Shown: positions 1 to 9,979 of the stretch, in pieces
Layout of the letters: each line of letters opens with the position of its first letter
Position numbering within the stretch: the first letter of the stretch is position 1
Source: Picochlorum sp. 'celeri'
Taxonomy: Eukaryota > Chlorophyta > Trebouxiophyceae
Direction of reading: 5' to 3'
Assembly (NCBI GenBank): GCA_010909725.1
Contig: JAACMV010000011.1
Span: 930,001-994,000, forward strand
Length of the DNA: 64,000 nucleotides
Notes under the pieces: model-generated
The model's database searches: none
The model's input: only the letters and a program-made list of their open reading frames with translations
Told to the model about the DNA's origin: nothing
Position numbers and translations under genes: made by a program

Positions 1-1473
1 TTGTCGGAAGTCTATTTGCATCATAGTTTCGGAGACTATAGATTTATTCCTGGGGAGGGATCAGAGGTGAGGCGGTCTCCGTGGAGAAATCCTTTGCCAG
101 AGCCGTATGGTTTGCTTGTGAATGGGACACAGTTTTCTGTAAATCCCCAATCCAGGAACACAAACCTACACGTCATTAATACCGTTGGCGTTTCAGAGGA
201 TGACCTCAAGGCGTGCATAGAGTGCTGGTGTTCGAATGAAGAAAGCTTTTCGGCAAGTATAGGGTGTTGCCGGAAATGTCCAAGCAACAGCACCGATGGT
301 CGGAAGGATTATTTCTTGCAGTATAATGTCACCTACAAGGTTGCAGACAAGGAAACACTCGACTCCACGACGCCTGTTGATTTCGTCAATATTGATATTG
401 CTGGGGGAGTTGAGTATTCGGTTGATGCCAAGGGGCCGGATACTGAGGATGTCATAGAGCGAACCTTTGCAATTGATTATTTCTGTCCTCAGACAAGGTC
501 CTTCTCAGTCCTTGCGTGTAGAGCACATCAGCATATTGGGGGCAAATGTGTACGCATGACGGATGCAAAGACGGGCGAGCTTATTTGCGAAAGTTGCCCC
601 GAGTATGGAACATCTTCGGCAAATGAGCCAGGTAATGAGAGTGGGTATGTTGTTGGGATGACAGAGTATTCCAGATTTGACAATCCTGTGCAGCTCGAGC
701 CAGGGCAAGAGGTCACGGTGACTGCCGTATATGATGCATCCCAAAAATATGGGGGAGTCATGTCAATACTAGGAATCATGTTTGAGGGTATGGAATTGAG
801 AGACGAATGCAACATTGATTTTGGTGGGTTTATACAGCCAGAGCTCAAGGAGGGACGTGTGAGCGAGTCAGAATTGATTCAAGGCTTGTCAGAGAGAGTC
901 AAGGCAATGCCTTTAGACTGTGGAAATAATCTGAGACAGTATCTAGAAGATACGTTGATAACGTGTGCGCCTGCGGCGTATGATTTGAAGAATATGGATG
1001 TTCTGGATGCAGATGATAAGAAGATGTGCTGCGACGCCATCAATGAAAAAGAGGATGTCATGTCATATCTCCTGAAGCAAGGAATCGACATTGCTTCGAG
1101 ATCAGAGTGCTTCTGTCCTCTCGGAGAATTATTGAGATATGGCGTAGCCACTGAAAGTTTGGATGCTGTGATACAGCTGTCATCGATCTGCACTGGATCT
1201 TTACCAGATGATGGAATCATAGATGGCCTGTACGTTGCCCTGCAATCAATCTTTAGTCCACGGTGCCCAGATATCAAAGCTGCCATGGAACAGATGCTGT
1301 CGCAAAAGGCAGCAGAAACTGATACTGTAGCTGATGCTCCAGTACCAAGCGTGGTACAACCTAGTCCGGAATCAGGCCTTGTTGTTGAGGAGGAGCAGAG
1401 AGTCTCGGCATCTGCAGGACGGGTTGGCACCATCACAATGCTTGCAATTGCTGCCTTGATCCAATCGGTTTGA
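1..1473 (+). CDS. SURNod19-like secreted protein, 5' truncated by window edge
   Basis: At least 490 residues, open at the left edge; the first codon seen is TTG, so the true start or an earlier exon lies upstream. The first ~270 residues match the plant 'stress up-regulated Nod 19' family by motif: an N-terminal YLHH segment, a paired-Cys segment (IGCCRKC), LACRAHQHIGGKC, GNESGYVVGMTEY and a GVMSILGIMF strand, in the family order. The His-rich motifs suggest a metal-binding extracellular domain, but the biochemical role of the family is not settled. Residues ~290-440 form a Cys-rich helical region that I do not recognise. The last ~16 residues are hydrophobic (TITMLAIAALI), consistent with a GPI-anchor signal or membrane tail. 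N-glycosylation sequons (NGT, NST, NVT) fit a secreted protein. Family call is good; function unknown. Confidence 0.75.
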   Translation: MSEVYLHHSFGDYRFIPGEGSEVRRSPWRNPLPEPYGLLVNGTQFSVNPQSRNTNLHVINTVGVSEDDLKACIECWCSNEESFSASIGCCRKCPSNSTDGRKDYFLQYNVTYKVADKETLDSTTPVDFVNIDIAGGVEYSVDAKGPDTEDVIERTFAIDYFCPQTRSFSVLACRAHQHIGGKCVRMTDAKTGELICESCPEYGTSSANEPGNESGYVVGMTEYSRFDNPVQLEPGQEVTVTAVYDASQKYGGVMSILGIMFEGMELRDECNIDFGGFIQPELKEGRVSESELIQGLSERVKAMPLDCGNNLRQYLEDTLITCAPAAYDLKNMDVLDADDKKMCCDAINEKEDVMSYLLKQGIDIASRSECFCPLGELLRYGVATESLDAVIQLSSICTGSLPDDGIIDGLYVALQSIFSPRCPDIKAAMEQMLSQKAAETDTVADAPVPSVVQPSPESGLVVEEEQRVSASAGRVGTITMLAIAALIQSV

Positions 1474-1539
1474 CCCAATAATTCATTGCTATATGTACCA
1501 TTATAATTAATTAATTCTTCACTGCATGTAACGATCTCA

Positions 1540-2832
1540 ATGACAGTCAGGATAGGCTGTTATCATGCGTCGCCATGCTTTGGTGTTGGACCAAACCACA
1601 GAATTCTACCACGGATGGCTACTACTACGGGCTTGTCACTCGGCCAACTCATGAGTAAAAAATGTGTTCGAATTGGAAGCACAGCAATAGCGTATGCGAC
1701 ATCCTACAGGAGAGGATTTGCTCCTTTGAGTGCTGAGGGCCAGAGGGGGGTACCCCTTCGAGGACAATGCCCCATGGCTGGGACATCGCATGGAATGTTT
1801 GGTGCCAATTCGAAGCCTTATAAATGTATTGGAGGAAGGAAAGTCGGCATCGTTTGGTTTCGGAACGATTTACGTTTGCACGACCATGAGGCCCTCTCGA
1901 GGGCCACAGCAGAGTGTAGTTCTATGCTTCCAGTCTACTGCTTTGATCCCCGTGAATACGGGGAGTCTCGCCCTCAACGAGGGCGTAAGTATGGTAAAAC
2001 TGGTCCATACAGAGCGACCTTTCTGATAGATGCTGTGACAGATTTGAGAGAGAGGTTGAGACAGCGTGGTAGCGATTTGGTGGTTGCGGTTGGAAAGCCT
2101 GAGGACGTCATTCCAGAGATTGGGCGGAAGATTGGAGCTGATGCAGTATATTGTCACACTGAAGTAACGTACGAGGAGACTCAGATCGAGGATAGGGTAA
2201 AGAGTGCTGTTGTCGAAGACAATGGAGGTGCATTTCATTCCTTCTGGACAAACACATTGCATCATGTGGAGGATTTGCCATGTGGTCTCGAAAAGCTTCC
2301 CCAAAGTTTTGATGAGTTCAAGTCTGTGATGGAAGGTGTTGAGCCAAGGCATTCGATAGACGAGGATGAATCAATCAAGGGCTTGCCTCTAGGAGCACGC
2401 ATGTCAATTCAGATGGGTGAGATTCCAACACTGGAGGATTTGGGGTTCTCCCCACCTCGTATGAATGAAGAAGCGGATGAACAAGAATCTTGTGGATTTT
2501 CATCATGCCAAGGAGGAGAAAGCGAAGCGTTAAAGCAGCTGAGAAAGTTTGTGCAAGAGATTGTATCCTCTTCAAAACCAGGCACCACGAGTTTCTCAGG
2601 AAGTATTGCTCCATGGTTGGCGTCCGGCTGTCTTTCACCGCGCAAGATGCTCGAAACTGTGATGCAACTTGATGATAAAAGTACATCTAATAAATCAAAG
2701 TCGTCGCTGAATTGGATCCAATTTGAACTTTTATGGAGAGACTTTTTCAGAATGTTGACAAAGAGGTACACTGATGTTGTTCTTCCTAAAGCAAGGCATG
2801 TGCTGCAATCACAGCAACAATGCGTCGCATAA
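1540..2832 (+). CDS. PHR2: PHR2-like photolyase/cryptochrome-family protein lacking most of the FAD domain
   Basis: 430 residues. Residues ~100-230 are a photolyase-related alpha/beta domain (VGIVWFRNDLRLHDHEAL, then VYCFDPREYG and GPYRATFLIDAV). After a linker, only the first part of the catalytic helical domain remains (SIAPWLASGCLSPRKML, then FELLWRDFFRMLTKRY), and the protein stops about 20 residues later. A full CRY-DASH continues for roughly 150 more residues that contact FAD. The same short architecture is known for plant PHR2, so this looks like a family feature rather than a break. The N-terminus (~95 residues, rich in Ser, Arg and Thr) could be an organellar transit peptide; downstream ATGs, for example near 1615, are alternative starts. 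Flavin binding and repair activity are doubtful. It converges on the MEPCE gene with only 42 nt between the stops. Confidence 0.82.
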   Translation: MTVRIGCYHASPCFGVGPNHRILPRMATTTGLSLGQLMSKKCVRIGSTAIAYATSYRRGFAPLSAEGQRGVPLRGQCPMAGTSHGMFGANSKPYKCIGGRKVGIVWFRNDLRLHDHEALSRATAECSSMLPVYCFDPREYGESRPQRGRKYGKTGPYRATFLIDAVTDLRERLRQRGSDLVVAVGKPEDVIPEIGRKIGADAVYCHTEVTYEETQIEDRVKSAVVEDNGGAFHSFWTNTLHHVEDLPCGLEKLPQSFDEFKSVMEGVEPRHSIDEDESIKGLPLGARMSIQMGEIPTLEDLGFSPPRMNEEADEQESCGFSSCQGGESEALKQLRKFVQEIVSSSKPGTTSFSGSIAPWLASGCLSPRKMLETVMQLDDKSTSNKSKSSLNWIQFELLWRDFFRMLTKRYTDVVLPKARHVLQSQQQCVA

Positions 2833-2874
2833 TATGATTTGTATAATAGTTGATTTTTGTGTAACAAATGCTTT

Positions 2875-4300
2875 TTACAATTTCTGGAACATGAATATCT
2901 CTCTGTCAAATCCCTCTGCAGCATCTGCAGGAGGGCAGAGCTGCCGAACAAATTTAAGACCATACTCTTCTGGCAATATTGTACAAAAGTCCTCCGGACG
3001 TATTTTTATCTCGTCAAGGCGGAAAAAGTAGCCATTGTCGACATGTTTTGAAAAGCTTCCAAGCTTGTGCCGTTTCATCTTGTTTGCAGCAGATTTATAC
3101 GATTTCCAAGACTGTGGCTCTACAATGAATCTACCTCCAGGTGCTAACAAGTCTCGTATCTTGGAAAAGAAATATCGTATACCTGCATCTCCTCCATGCA
3201 AATGTATCCATTTGGTCACGCTGAAGGCTGTGATGCAATCAAAACTACCTTTATCAATCCTACTCGCAAGTACATTGCCATGAAGAAACCATGTTTGGGC
3301 CAGACTCTGCATCTTTCTACGGACAATTTTTCGTGTACTTGCATCTGTACCTGCTTGCTGAGACAGAACAAATTCGTTGATGGCCGCAGATCGCTCCTCT
3401 TTCAAATGCCTGCAAATATGGAAGAACGTAGAACCGTCACTATCAAGGCACCTCTGCAGAAATTCATTCACACCCGATATCATAAGCAACGTACGCGCAT
3501 GCTCTTTTAATAAGATGCTCATCCAAATCAATTCCAGTCATACTGGTTGTTCCAAATGTTTTTGCTAAACTCAGTGTCACCAGTCCTTCGTTGCACCCAA
3601 TATCCAGACACCTCTTCTTGTGGAACCATCCCTTCTCTAGTACACTCAACCTCGGGTCCTGGTCAAAAGCCCCACCCAGCCTGTATCCGTAATATCGATG
3701 ATAATTGCCATGGATGTATACTTTGGGTCCAGGCTGTTGCGCAGAAACCACTCCATAATCAAATGTCTCTTCATCCATCTCAACTACACGCATCTTTTTA
3801 CTGCGATGGCCTGCTTCAGATGGACCATCCATTCTTTTCCTTGACGATCTATGCTGCTGGGTTGCCTCGCCTCGAGGATTGGCCCCACAGGAACAGGTTG
3901 GCTGCGACTGAGCACTCAGCTCCTCCACAGGTATACCGTGACCCATCTGGAACCGTATATGAGAACCTATTTGGGAGGATGTGTCACCCAAGGATACACT
4001 ATGTATGTTGTATACCTCTGCAGGGCTCCGAGAACCGCACTTTTCCTCTGGAAAATGTAAACTTGTCCCACAACCTTCCAACTCTGAAGCACACGAAGAG
4101 ACAGTCCTGTCTGCCAAAGCTCTCAATTTGGACCTTTTCTTCCGGAGCCTCTTTTTCCTATTTTTCTCAGCCTTAGAAGAGCATGGTTCCTCAGAACCTT
4201 TCGAAATGGCCGTGGTTGCTACAATCTCCCTTCTCACATGTCCGCATGGCATGCAACCTCTGTCCTCTATCTCCGAAGTATCTCCATTTACTGTACCCAT
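2875..4300 (-). CDS. MEPCE/Bin3-type RNA 5' methylphosphate capping enzyme (one 43-nt intron)
   Basis: Two exons, 4300-3495 and 3451-2875, give 460 residues. The join uses a GTACGT donor at 3494 and a CAGAG acceptor ending at 3452; it restores the frame across the SAM-binding domain. Visible motifs are motif I (CLDIGCNEG), TGIDLDEHLIKRA, and the Bin3 signature FSVTKWIHLHGGDAGIRYFF followed by LAPGGRFIVEPQSWKSY. Known members place an O-methyl cap on the gamma-phosphate of Pol III transcripts such as 7SK or U6; the substrate here is inferred. The first ~180 residues are basic and low in complexity (KNRKKRLRKKRSK), likely nuclear. The intron is very short; a +1 frameshift is the alternative reading, but both splice sites are acceptable. 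Divergent from the FHIT gene with ~200 nt between the starts. Confidence 0.85.
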
Positions 4301-4504
4301 CGACCAAAATTATACTTAATTTGTTATGATATTCCCTGTGAGAGCGAAAGAATACCTGCAATGTGCAGTAGAGCCAGGAGTTCTGTATAAAGACATTTTA
4401 AGAAGGAAGAGGCATTCAAAATTTGGGATTGCACGCATGGCACAACCATGTCGAGCTGAATCGCTTGGCTGCTATTGTCAGTCAAAAATATTCTGTAACA
4501 TAGC

Positions 4505-5185
4505 ATGCTGGGAAGTCTCCTCGCTCGAAATCGAACATGCCTGCATTCTTTTCTGATAGCAAGTAAGACCAGTAGGAGGAGTATTTTCCAAGGTCGCCGC
4601 ACATCTTCAATCCAGATGAGCCAGGTACGCTTCCTAAAGGGTCAGTTGAATAGAGGAAAATCACCCACCATCATCTGCAAACATGCGTTGCAGGACTCGA
4701 ATTCACTTTCCTTTGGCCCATGGCCCATAGCTCAAAGCGAAGTATTTGCATCATCTTCTCTGTGCTTTGCTTTTGTCAACCTGAAACCGATTGTTCCAGG
4801 GCATGTTTTAGTAAGCACAAAACGCGTGGTACCTCGATTTACAGACTTGTCTGCTGAAGAAGTGTCAGACCTGTGGACTTTAGCTCAAAAGGTGGGCAGT
4901 GTGCTGGAAAAGTTTCATGGAGCAACATCTCTCACTTTGACAATCCAAGATGGGCCAGAGGCAGGTCAAACAGTGCCTCATGTACATGTTCATGTTCTGC
5001 CGAGAAAACAGGGCGATTTTGAGCCAAATGACGCCATTTATGATGCTCTCGATGAATCATCTGTGGAAGCAGCGCAGGTTTTGGAACAGAGGAAGAAAAA
5101 GTCCAACTTGGATGAAGACAGGAAACCAAGAACGCCAGAAGAAATGGCGGCAGAAGCGAATGAGTATAGACCCTACTTTGTTTGA
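4505..5185 (+). CDS. FHIT: FHIT-like bis(5'-adenosyl)-triphosphatase (HIT family)
   Basis: 226 residues. The HIT domain lies at ~80-175: [39 protein letters not shown] and VLPRKQGDF. The HxHxH triad with the preceding Gln and Gly residues is the nucleotide-phosphate site, and the order matches Fhit rather than Hint. The enzyme hydrolyses diadenosine polyphosphates such as Ap3A to AMP plus ADP. The C-terminus ([14 protein letters not shown]) also matches the Fhit tail. The first ~37 residues are rich in Arg, Ser and Leu and acidic-free, which suggests a mitochondrial presequence; an internal ATG at about 4617 would make a cytosolic form. No intron is needed. Confidence 0.88.
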   Translation: MLGSLLARNRTCLHSFLIASKTSRRSIFQGRRTSSIQMSQVRFLKGQLNRGKSPTIICKHALQDSNSLSFGPWPIAQSEVFASSSLCFAFVNLKPIVPGHVLVSTKRVVPRFTDLSAEEVSDLWTLAQKVGSVLEKFHGATSLTLTIQDGPEAGQTVPHVHVHVLPRKQGDFEPNDAIYDALDESSVEAAQVLEQRKKKSNLDEDRKPRTPEEMAAEANEYRPYFV

Positions 5186-5290
5186 GTTGTCGAAAGAGCT
5201 CTTGTTTGAATTTGAATCTCTTGTACATGTTGAGTACATGGTTGGAGGAGGGTCAGAACGTTTTCCAAGTTTTCCTTTGGTAATCGCAGA

Positions 5291-6349
5291 ATGCACCACA
5301 CTGTCTCTGCCAAAAATCATGTAACGAATACGTATAACACTGCGCGTCAGTCTTTTAGGGCTATTGTCTCGAGACAGGCGAGTCATAGGACATGCCGTCT
5401 GAGAAGGAAGCGATTCCTAGTTGCCCAATATGTGGGCGAGAGGGGCTCAAACGCCTCTCAATATCATGATAATGATTTTGATTGGAATATATGTGTGGAA
5501 GAAGGGAGAATGGCTGTTGCGAGACAGCGAGCCGAGTATGCTCAGTTGCAACAGCAGAAGAGCACACTCGTCCAGCAGCAGCCCAATGTGCCCAAGAATC
5601 AAGATCAAGACGACTCTGATAAAGACGAATCGTACTCCAACAAATGGGAAGAGTTTCATGGTATCCATTCAACAGGTCGATTCTTCAAGGAGAAGAGATA
5701 TTTGACCAAGGAATTTCCTCGCTTGCTTGAGCAAGACCCACGATCGATTGGACAACCCCATCGCATCGGTGAAATAGGATGTGGATGTGGATCGGCACTG
5801 ATACCAGTTTTACGAGAGAATTCTGAGGCTGTTGCTGTCGCATATGATGTATCTTCGACTGCTATAGGCGTATTTGATGACATGTGCTCGCAGGCTGGGA
5901 TTGATAGACGTCGGGTACAACTTCATGTGCACTCTTCAGGACGGACGGAATCTGTTACTTCAAGTCCCTTTGCCAGCAAAAGTATAGATACAATGATGAT
6001 CATTTTCACCCTATCTGCATTTCATCCACGCGATATGCAGGCTGTATTGAAAGAGGCCTGGGATTCATTAGATTCAGGAGGAATTCTCTTGTTACGCGAC
6101 TACGGTCTGTATGACATGGCGCACCTGCGGTTCACCGGAAAGCAGTTGGTTGATCCAGAGTACTTGGTATATCAGCGTGCAGAAGGGACGCTGTCATACT
6201 TCTTCTCTGTGGAATCCTTGCAGAAGATGACAGAACAAGCTGGATTTGTAACTGATGAATGCAAATATGTGACCACATATGTTACAAACCTGAAGAAAAA
6301 CAGGAAAATGAGACGGGTATTTATCCATGGCGTGTTTAAAAAGCCATGA
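5291..6349 (+). CDS. METTL2/6/8-family tRNA m3C methyltransferase
   Basis: 352 residues, single exon. Motifs in order: WEEFHGIHSTGRFFKEKRYL (the family's W-x2-F-x-IH... RFFKDR entry motif), GEIGCGCGSALIPVL (SAM motif I), DTMMIIFTLSAFHP (motif IV), ILLLRDYGLYDMAHLRF and YQRAEGTLSYFF, the family's closing signature. Members make 3-methylcytidine at position 32 of tRNAs, usually Ser, Thr or Arg isoacceptors, with seryl-tRNA synthetase or other partners. The choice among METTL2, 6 and 8 is not resolved. The first ~70 residues are not conserved; the true start may be an ATG near 5510. An N-terminal Gln-rich stretch precedes the domain. Confidence 0.85.
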   Translation: MHHTVSAKNHVTNTYNTARQSFRAIVSRQASHRTCRLRRKRFLVAQYVGERGSNASQYHDNDFDWNICVEEGRMAVARQRAEYAQLQQQKSTLVQQQPNVPKNQDQDDSDKDESYSNKWEEFHGIHSTGRFFKEKRYLTKEFPRLLEQDPRSIGQPHRIGEIGCGCGSALIPVLRENSEAVAVAYDVSSTAIGVFDDMCSQAGIDRRRVQLHVHSSGRTESVTSSPFASKSIDTMMIIFTLSAFHPRDMQAVLKEAWDSLDSGGILLLRDYGLYDMAHLRFTGKQLVDPEYLVYQRAEGTLSYFFSVESLQKMTEQAGFVTDECKYVTTYVTNLKKNRKMRRVFIHGVFKKP

Positions 6350-6392
6350 TGGAGTAATGTATAGTGTACAATATTATTATTCAATAATGCTT

Positions 6393-7807
6393 TCATTGCT
6401 GATGATCAAATGTAGGACGAGGCCCTCGTGCTCTCATCATTCTTGAACCGTCTGCCAGAGTATTCGAATCTTCAGAATTATTTATCTGCTCTTGTGTACC
6501 CTGGGACATTTGATGATCTAAAGATGCACCTTCTTCATGTGCCTCTGAATCAGGTGCAGAAGGATTTCTAGTATTTGAAGGTCCTGATGCACCACCTTCA
6601 TCCTCCCATGACATTTCAATGAGCGACAAAAGTTTATCGAAATCCAATTCAGGATGCATTGCCTTTAAAACATGCAGTTTCGTGATCGATGGTGGAACAA
6701 GCTCCAGATGATGATCGGGCGTGTGCCTCTGATTAAATCTACCCAAAACATCCCCAACACCTCTGTCATAACATGTACCGCAAATATCAAAACCGACAGA
6801 TTCGGGGCAATCAGTGCATTTATATCGTTTACCAAGGATAGGATACTGCCCACACGCATCACATCCTACCCCAAAATGGGGATAATCACTCTTATCCAGC
6901 CACGAGGTGAGGAACCTCGTCGCCATCCGCTCCACACCCTCAGTAGTAGATGTATCCGCACCACCAAATGTCCTATCAAGCATATCATTCAAATCACTCG
7001 GATACATATCGTGAATATCAGTGTCTTCCTGTCTACTCTTGCAAAGCATGGCCGTTCGTGGAGAGGCAATCATCAAACTCTCTGGATCAATACCACTCAC
7101 CTCTGAAACCTCTCGTGCTCGACTTTCACACTCCTCTCTGAAACTACATTTCATCAAGTCCCATATATGAGCGCACACTGCACTCTGTTTTCCAGTTGGA
7201 TGGGCATGGCAACATGGGCATCCATCATCCAGAGTGCCTCGACACTCTGGAGTTGAGCATACCATGTGCCCACAATTCAAAATTATTGGCATGAACACTA
7301 ATTTGCTACAGTAATCACATGTAAAGTCCTTCCAAGACGGCTTTCCAGGTGAGCTATGCAGCACCAAAGGCACTGTTGTCTCTGGAGAAGCAACATCACT
7401 CTCCTCTTCCTCTGTGACCACCTCAGAGGCCCGGCTCGCGTACTGCTCCGGGAAGGACGCTTTCAGAAAACAATGCAACTTATTCGCAATCTACGCGCAT
7501 CAAAATACGTATGAGCATATATTATATATAATTAATGCCCCACGAAGCTGGGTGAAACGCTTTATCGCGACCTCTCCATCAAACAATCAGAGGTCAACAA
7601 AAGCAATCAGGAACGACATACCGCTGGAAAATGACCGTATTGAGCCCTACACAAGGGGCATTTACTCACTGAGAATGGACTCATTGCTTTATGAGCACAC
7701 CAGAAGCAAAATAAATGCCCACAGACGTTGGCCACTGGTTTGTACAAGAGCTCTTGGCAGATTGCACAGTTCCAGCTTTGCGCGTTGGAAATATTCAACT
7801 CATCCAT
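6393..7807 (-). CDS. PRT1: PRT1-like E3 ubiquitin ligase (RING-RING-ZZ), one intron
   Basis: Exons 7807-7622 and 7490-6393 (GTATGT donor at 7621, TAG acceptor ending 7491, 131-nt intron) give 427 residues. First RING at ~15-52: CAICQELLYKP, CGHLFCFWCAHK, CPLCR, followed by YGHFPAV, exactly the plant PRT1 layout. Second RING at ~120-160: CDYCSKLVFMP, CGHMVCSTPEC, CPCC. ZZ zinc finger at ~265-315: GCDACGQYPILGKRYKC, FDICGTCYDRG, and HHLELV. Plant PRT1 recognises N-degrons with aromatic N-termini; that role is inferred here by homology. The C-terminal ~90 residues are acidic and disordered. The start is the ATG at 7807, since the frame upstream only offers TTG codons before a stop. Confidence 0.85.
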
Positions 7808-7843
7808 ACTACAATACCCTACAGGAACAATTTCAACTCTCAA

Positions 7844-8664
7844 ATGTTCGGTTCGATATCAATCAGATCATGATGAGTGAATATTTTGTTTTGGGCGTTT
7901 GCTCCCCTTGTTCCCCTCACTTGGGCTCTGCCGGTATCTGTCAAATGTCGATCTTCCTCTCTCCCCGCATGGGCCAAACATCGACGACAGGCCTCAGGCC
8001 TAACTACAAACATTAACATCTACTGGGGCCAGCGAGATCTCTTCATCATAGGCGTGGTTTGCGTCAATGCAATTTCGTATGCAATGTATGGGCGATTTGA
8101 AGGACAGTTTACTCCAGGAATTGTAATCAAATGCATTACACATGCATCGTCACCTTTGCTTGAAAACATCAACTTGACGCCATTTCTTCTGCTGTGATGC
8201 CATTCTGTGGAGCCCACTTGGGCTTACGCCATTGGAATACTGATGAAGAGTCAAGGGCTGGAACCTGCAGCGCGGACTCTGAGAATCTTTGCCAACAATC
8301 TTTACCTCTGTATGGTACCCACTGTTTCTCACTCCCTTGAGCTTTCTGTGTTCCCATTTGCGTATTATTACAAGGAAATGTAGCAATATAATATAGTCTT
8401 GAGGAGTAAGAAGAGAAGAGTGTCGGATTAGGTCATGAATCGCATACCCAAATGCTCTTGAATGCCTCTGTGCGGCATCATCTCACCATGGACTTGTGGT
8501 CCCATGCGCATGGAGAGGGATACTAATTAGTAATGGATCTCCAAATGGATGCCCTCGGGCCGCGGCATGTCAGATTCCTTTTTGCATCGTATCGACTAAA
8601 CCGCACACGCAAAAATAATTATTTTTCGAGCAAAATAACGTAAATAACGTAAATATTCGCTGCC
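7844..8664. other. Intergenic interval with weak coding signals and palindromes
   Basis: Apart from the doubtful small frame at 8169-8357, no family-level coding signal is seen. Two perfect 12-nt palindromes lie 7 nt apart: CCATGCGCATGG at 8502-8513 and TACTAATTAGTA at 8521-8532, with flanking arms GGAGA and TCTCC. A tandem ATAACGTAA pair lies just before the next gene. Confidence 0.5.
8169..8357 (-). CDS. Possible small hypothetical protein (62 residues)
   Basis: A 62-codon frame starting at an ATG in fair context (AAATGG). The composition looks protein-like (RGKDCWQRF, FQWRKPKWAPQNGITAEEM) and unlike the surrounding shadow frames, but I recognise no family. Two good internal donor sites, GAGGTAAAG and GCGTAAGC, raise the chance that it is the first exon of a longer spliced gene in the 7.85-8.36 kb interval. 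No transcript support is visible. Confidence 0.25.
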   Translation of the reverse strand: MGTQKAQGSEKQWVPYRGKDCWQRFSESALQVPALDSSSVFQWRKPKWAPQNGITAEEMASS

Positions 8665-9543
8665 ATGGCTGAACTAGGTAAGGGCGGAGGTATTTTGATC
8701 GAGGACTTGCTGAGGGCAGAGGGCGTGACGAAAGCTCTCCAAGAAAGACTGAGAGAGGCGGACGCAAACCAAGACGGCGTGCTATCTGTCACCGAACTCA
8801 TTGGAATCCTGGAGAATGAGAAGAGGGCGGTGGCAGATCGCAAGCTCTTCCGTAACTTCCTCATTGCCCTGGTGGTAGGCATGCTGGTGTTGATCGCTGC
8901 ACTGTGTGGGACAGTCTATGCGATTGTGGATTTGAGCAAGGACGTTCGGGACGATAACAATGTGCTTGTGTCGAAATCGTCCGGTCAGGTTATGTCGACT
9001 GGGATTGCCATCGACGCCCATGAGATTGAGGACCTGTTGTCCATGGGTCCCAAGGCAATGAGCAGCGTCCAAACCCTGGTGTTCCCCAACCAGAACAGGA
9101 CCGAGTACGAGATATATCACGTGAGCTCCATGATCTATACTCCTGGGGTAAAGGTGATCATTCAAACGACTGGGGATGACTTGTTCCTTGGGACTGCGAA
9201 TGGAGTGTTCCGCATGGACAACAAGACTGGGCAGTACACGGAAGACTTTGTGACGTCATTGCTTGAATCGCGCACCAACAGCACTTCCAGGAAGCTATTC
9301 AGCGCGGATGATACTGTTGGTGCTGCGCTTAGTTTCATAGAAGATCTTCCCGAATGTCAGCCTGAATATCTGGAGAAAACTATACCTGATTGCAGATTAT
9401 CTTTCATGGACAAGGTCAAGACTGGTGCTGTCATTGGTTCAGCTATTCCAGGTCTTGGTACAGCGGTTGGGGCTGCTGCAGGTGCAGTCAGCTGGGTAAC
9501 CAACGAAGGAATAAAGGGAGCTGTTGACTGGCTCTTCTCATGA
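8665..9543 (+). CDS. Single-pass membrane protein with an EF-hand
   Basis: 292 residues. An EF-hand loop is visible at ~33-44 (DANQDGVLSVTEL, with Asp, Asn, Asp and Glu in calcium-ligand positions), then a basic stretch and one membrane segment at ~62-86 (FLIALVVGMLVLIAALCGTVYAI). The remainder (~200 residues) is probably extracytoplasmic, with sequons NRT, NKT and NST and two Cys near the end. A glycine-rich hydrophobic segment (GAVIGSAIPGLGTAVGAAAGA) near the C-terminus may insert in or lie on membrane. The motif SRKLFS at ~212 resembles site-1-protease type sites and echoes the SRKLLH motifs of the protein at 18304-19512. No named family recognised; calcium sensing at a membrane is inferred. 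A strong hairpin begins 11 nt after the stop. Confidence 0.7.
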   Translation: MAELGKGGGILIEDLLRAEGVTKALQERLREADANQDGVLSVTELIGILENEKRAVADRKLFRNFLIALVVGMLVLIAALCGTVYAIVDLSKDVRDDNNVLVSKSSGQVMSTGIAIDAHEIEDLLSMGPKAMSSVQTLVFPNQNRTEYEIYHVSSMIYTPGVKVIIQTTGDDLFLGTANGVFRMDNKTGQYTEDFVTSLLESRTNSTSRKLFSADDTVGAALSFIEDLPECQPEYLEKTIPDCRLSFMDKVKTGAVIGSAIPGLGTAVGAAAGAVSWVTNEGIKGAVDWLFS

Positions 9544-9552
9544 TGAAACCCC

Positions 9553-9752
9553 AGGGTTGGCTGATGACAAAGCCAACCTTTGAGATTTGGGAGATCTCAT
9601 GATATTGTCCCTCGCATGATGTCTCTTCTTGACGAAAAACTCCGCATATAGTCGATCGAATATCTTAGGACGTGTCCTGTCGACAGAACGTCCAACAAAA
9701 TTTGGTCTTTGAAAACACCGCCGTGGCCAACGCTTTGGTGTCTTTAGACACC
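9553..9752. repeat. Stack of four perfect inverted repeats downstream of a stop codon
   Basis: Read directly: GGTTGGCT/AGCCAACC at 9555-9578 with an 8-nt spacer; GAGAT/ATCTC at 9582-9598; GGACGT/ACGTCC at 9668-9693 enclosing the palindrome CTGTCGACAG at 9677-9686; GGTGTC-TTTA-GACACC at 9737-9752. The first begins 11 nt after the TGA at 9541-9543. Role unknown. The rest of 9544-9979 has no recognisable gene. Confidence 0.75.
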
Positions 9753-9979
9753 CGTGCATTTTTGCCCCTTTTGAGACAAAGCTAGCCCACCCGATACAAG
9801 GCTATGCACGACTGGCAGACGGCCTATAGTCTCATGAATTTTTTTTATATAATGAAAGAATCCATGGTTACTATAGTGTCATAAATAGTCATCGGAAGGA
9901 AGTGTCGTGTTCGAATTGATACAAATTGCACCACCAATTTTCAAGCAATTTTCCATTCTTCCCAACGTCTCGATATAAC

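Noticed and set aside
7414..8016. 200-codon plus-strand frame across the PRT1-like intron and first RING
   Set aside because: It overlaps conserved RING codons on the minus strand and shows no family motif.
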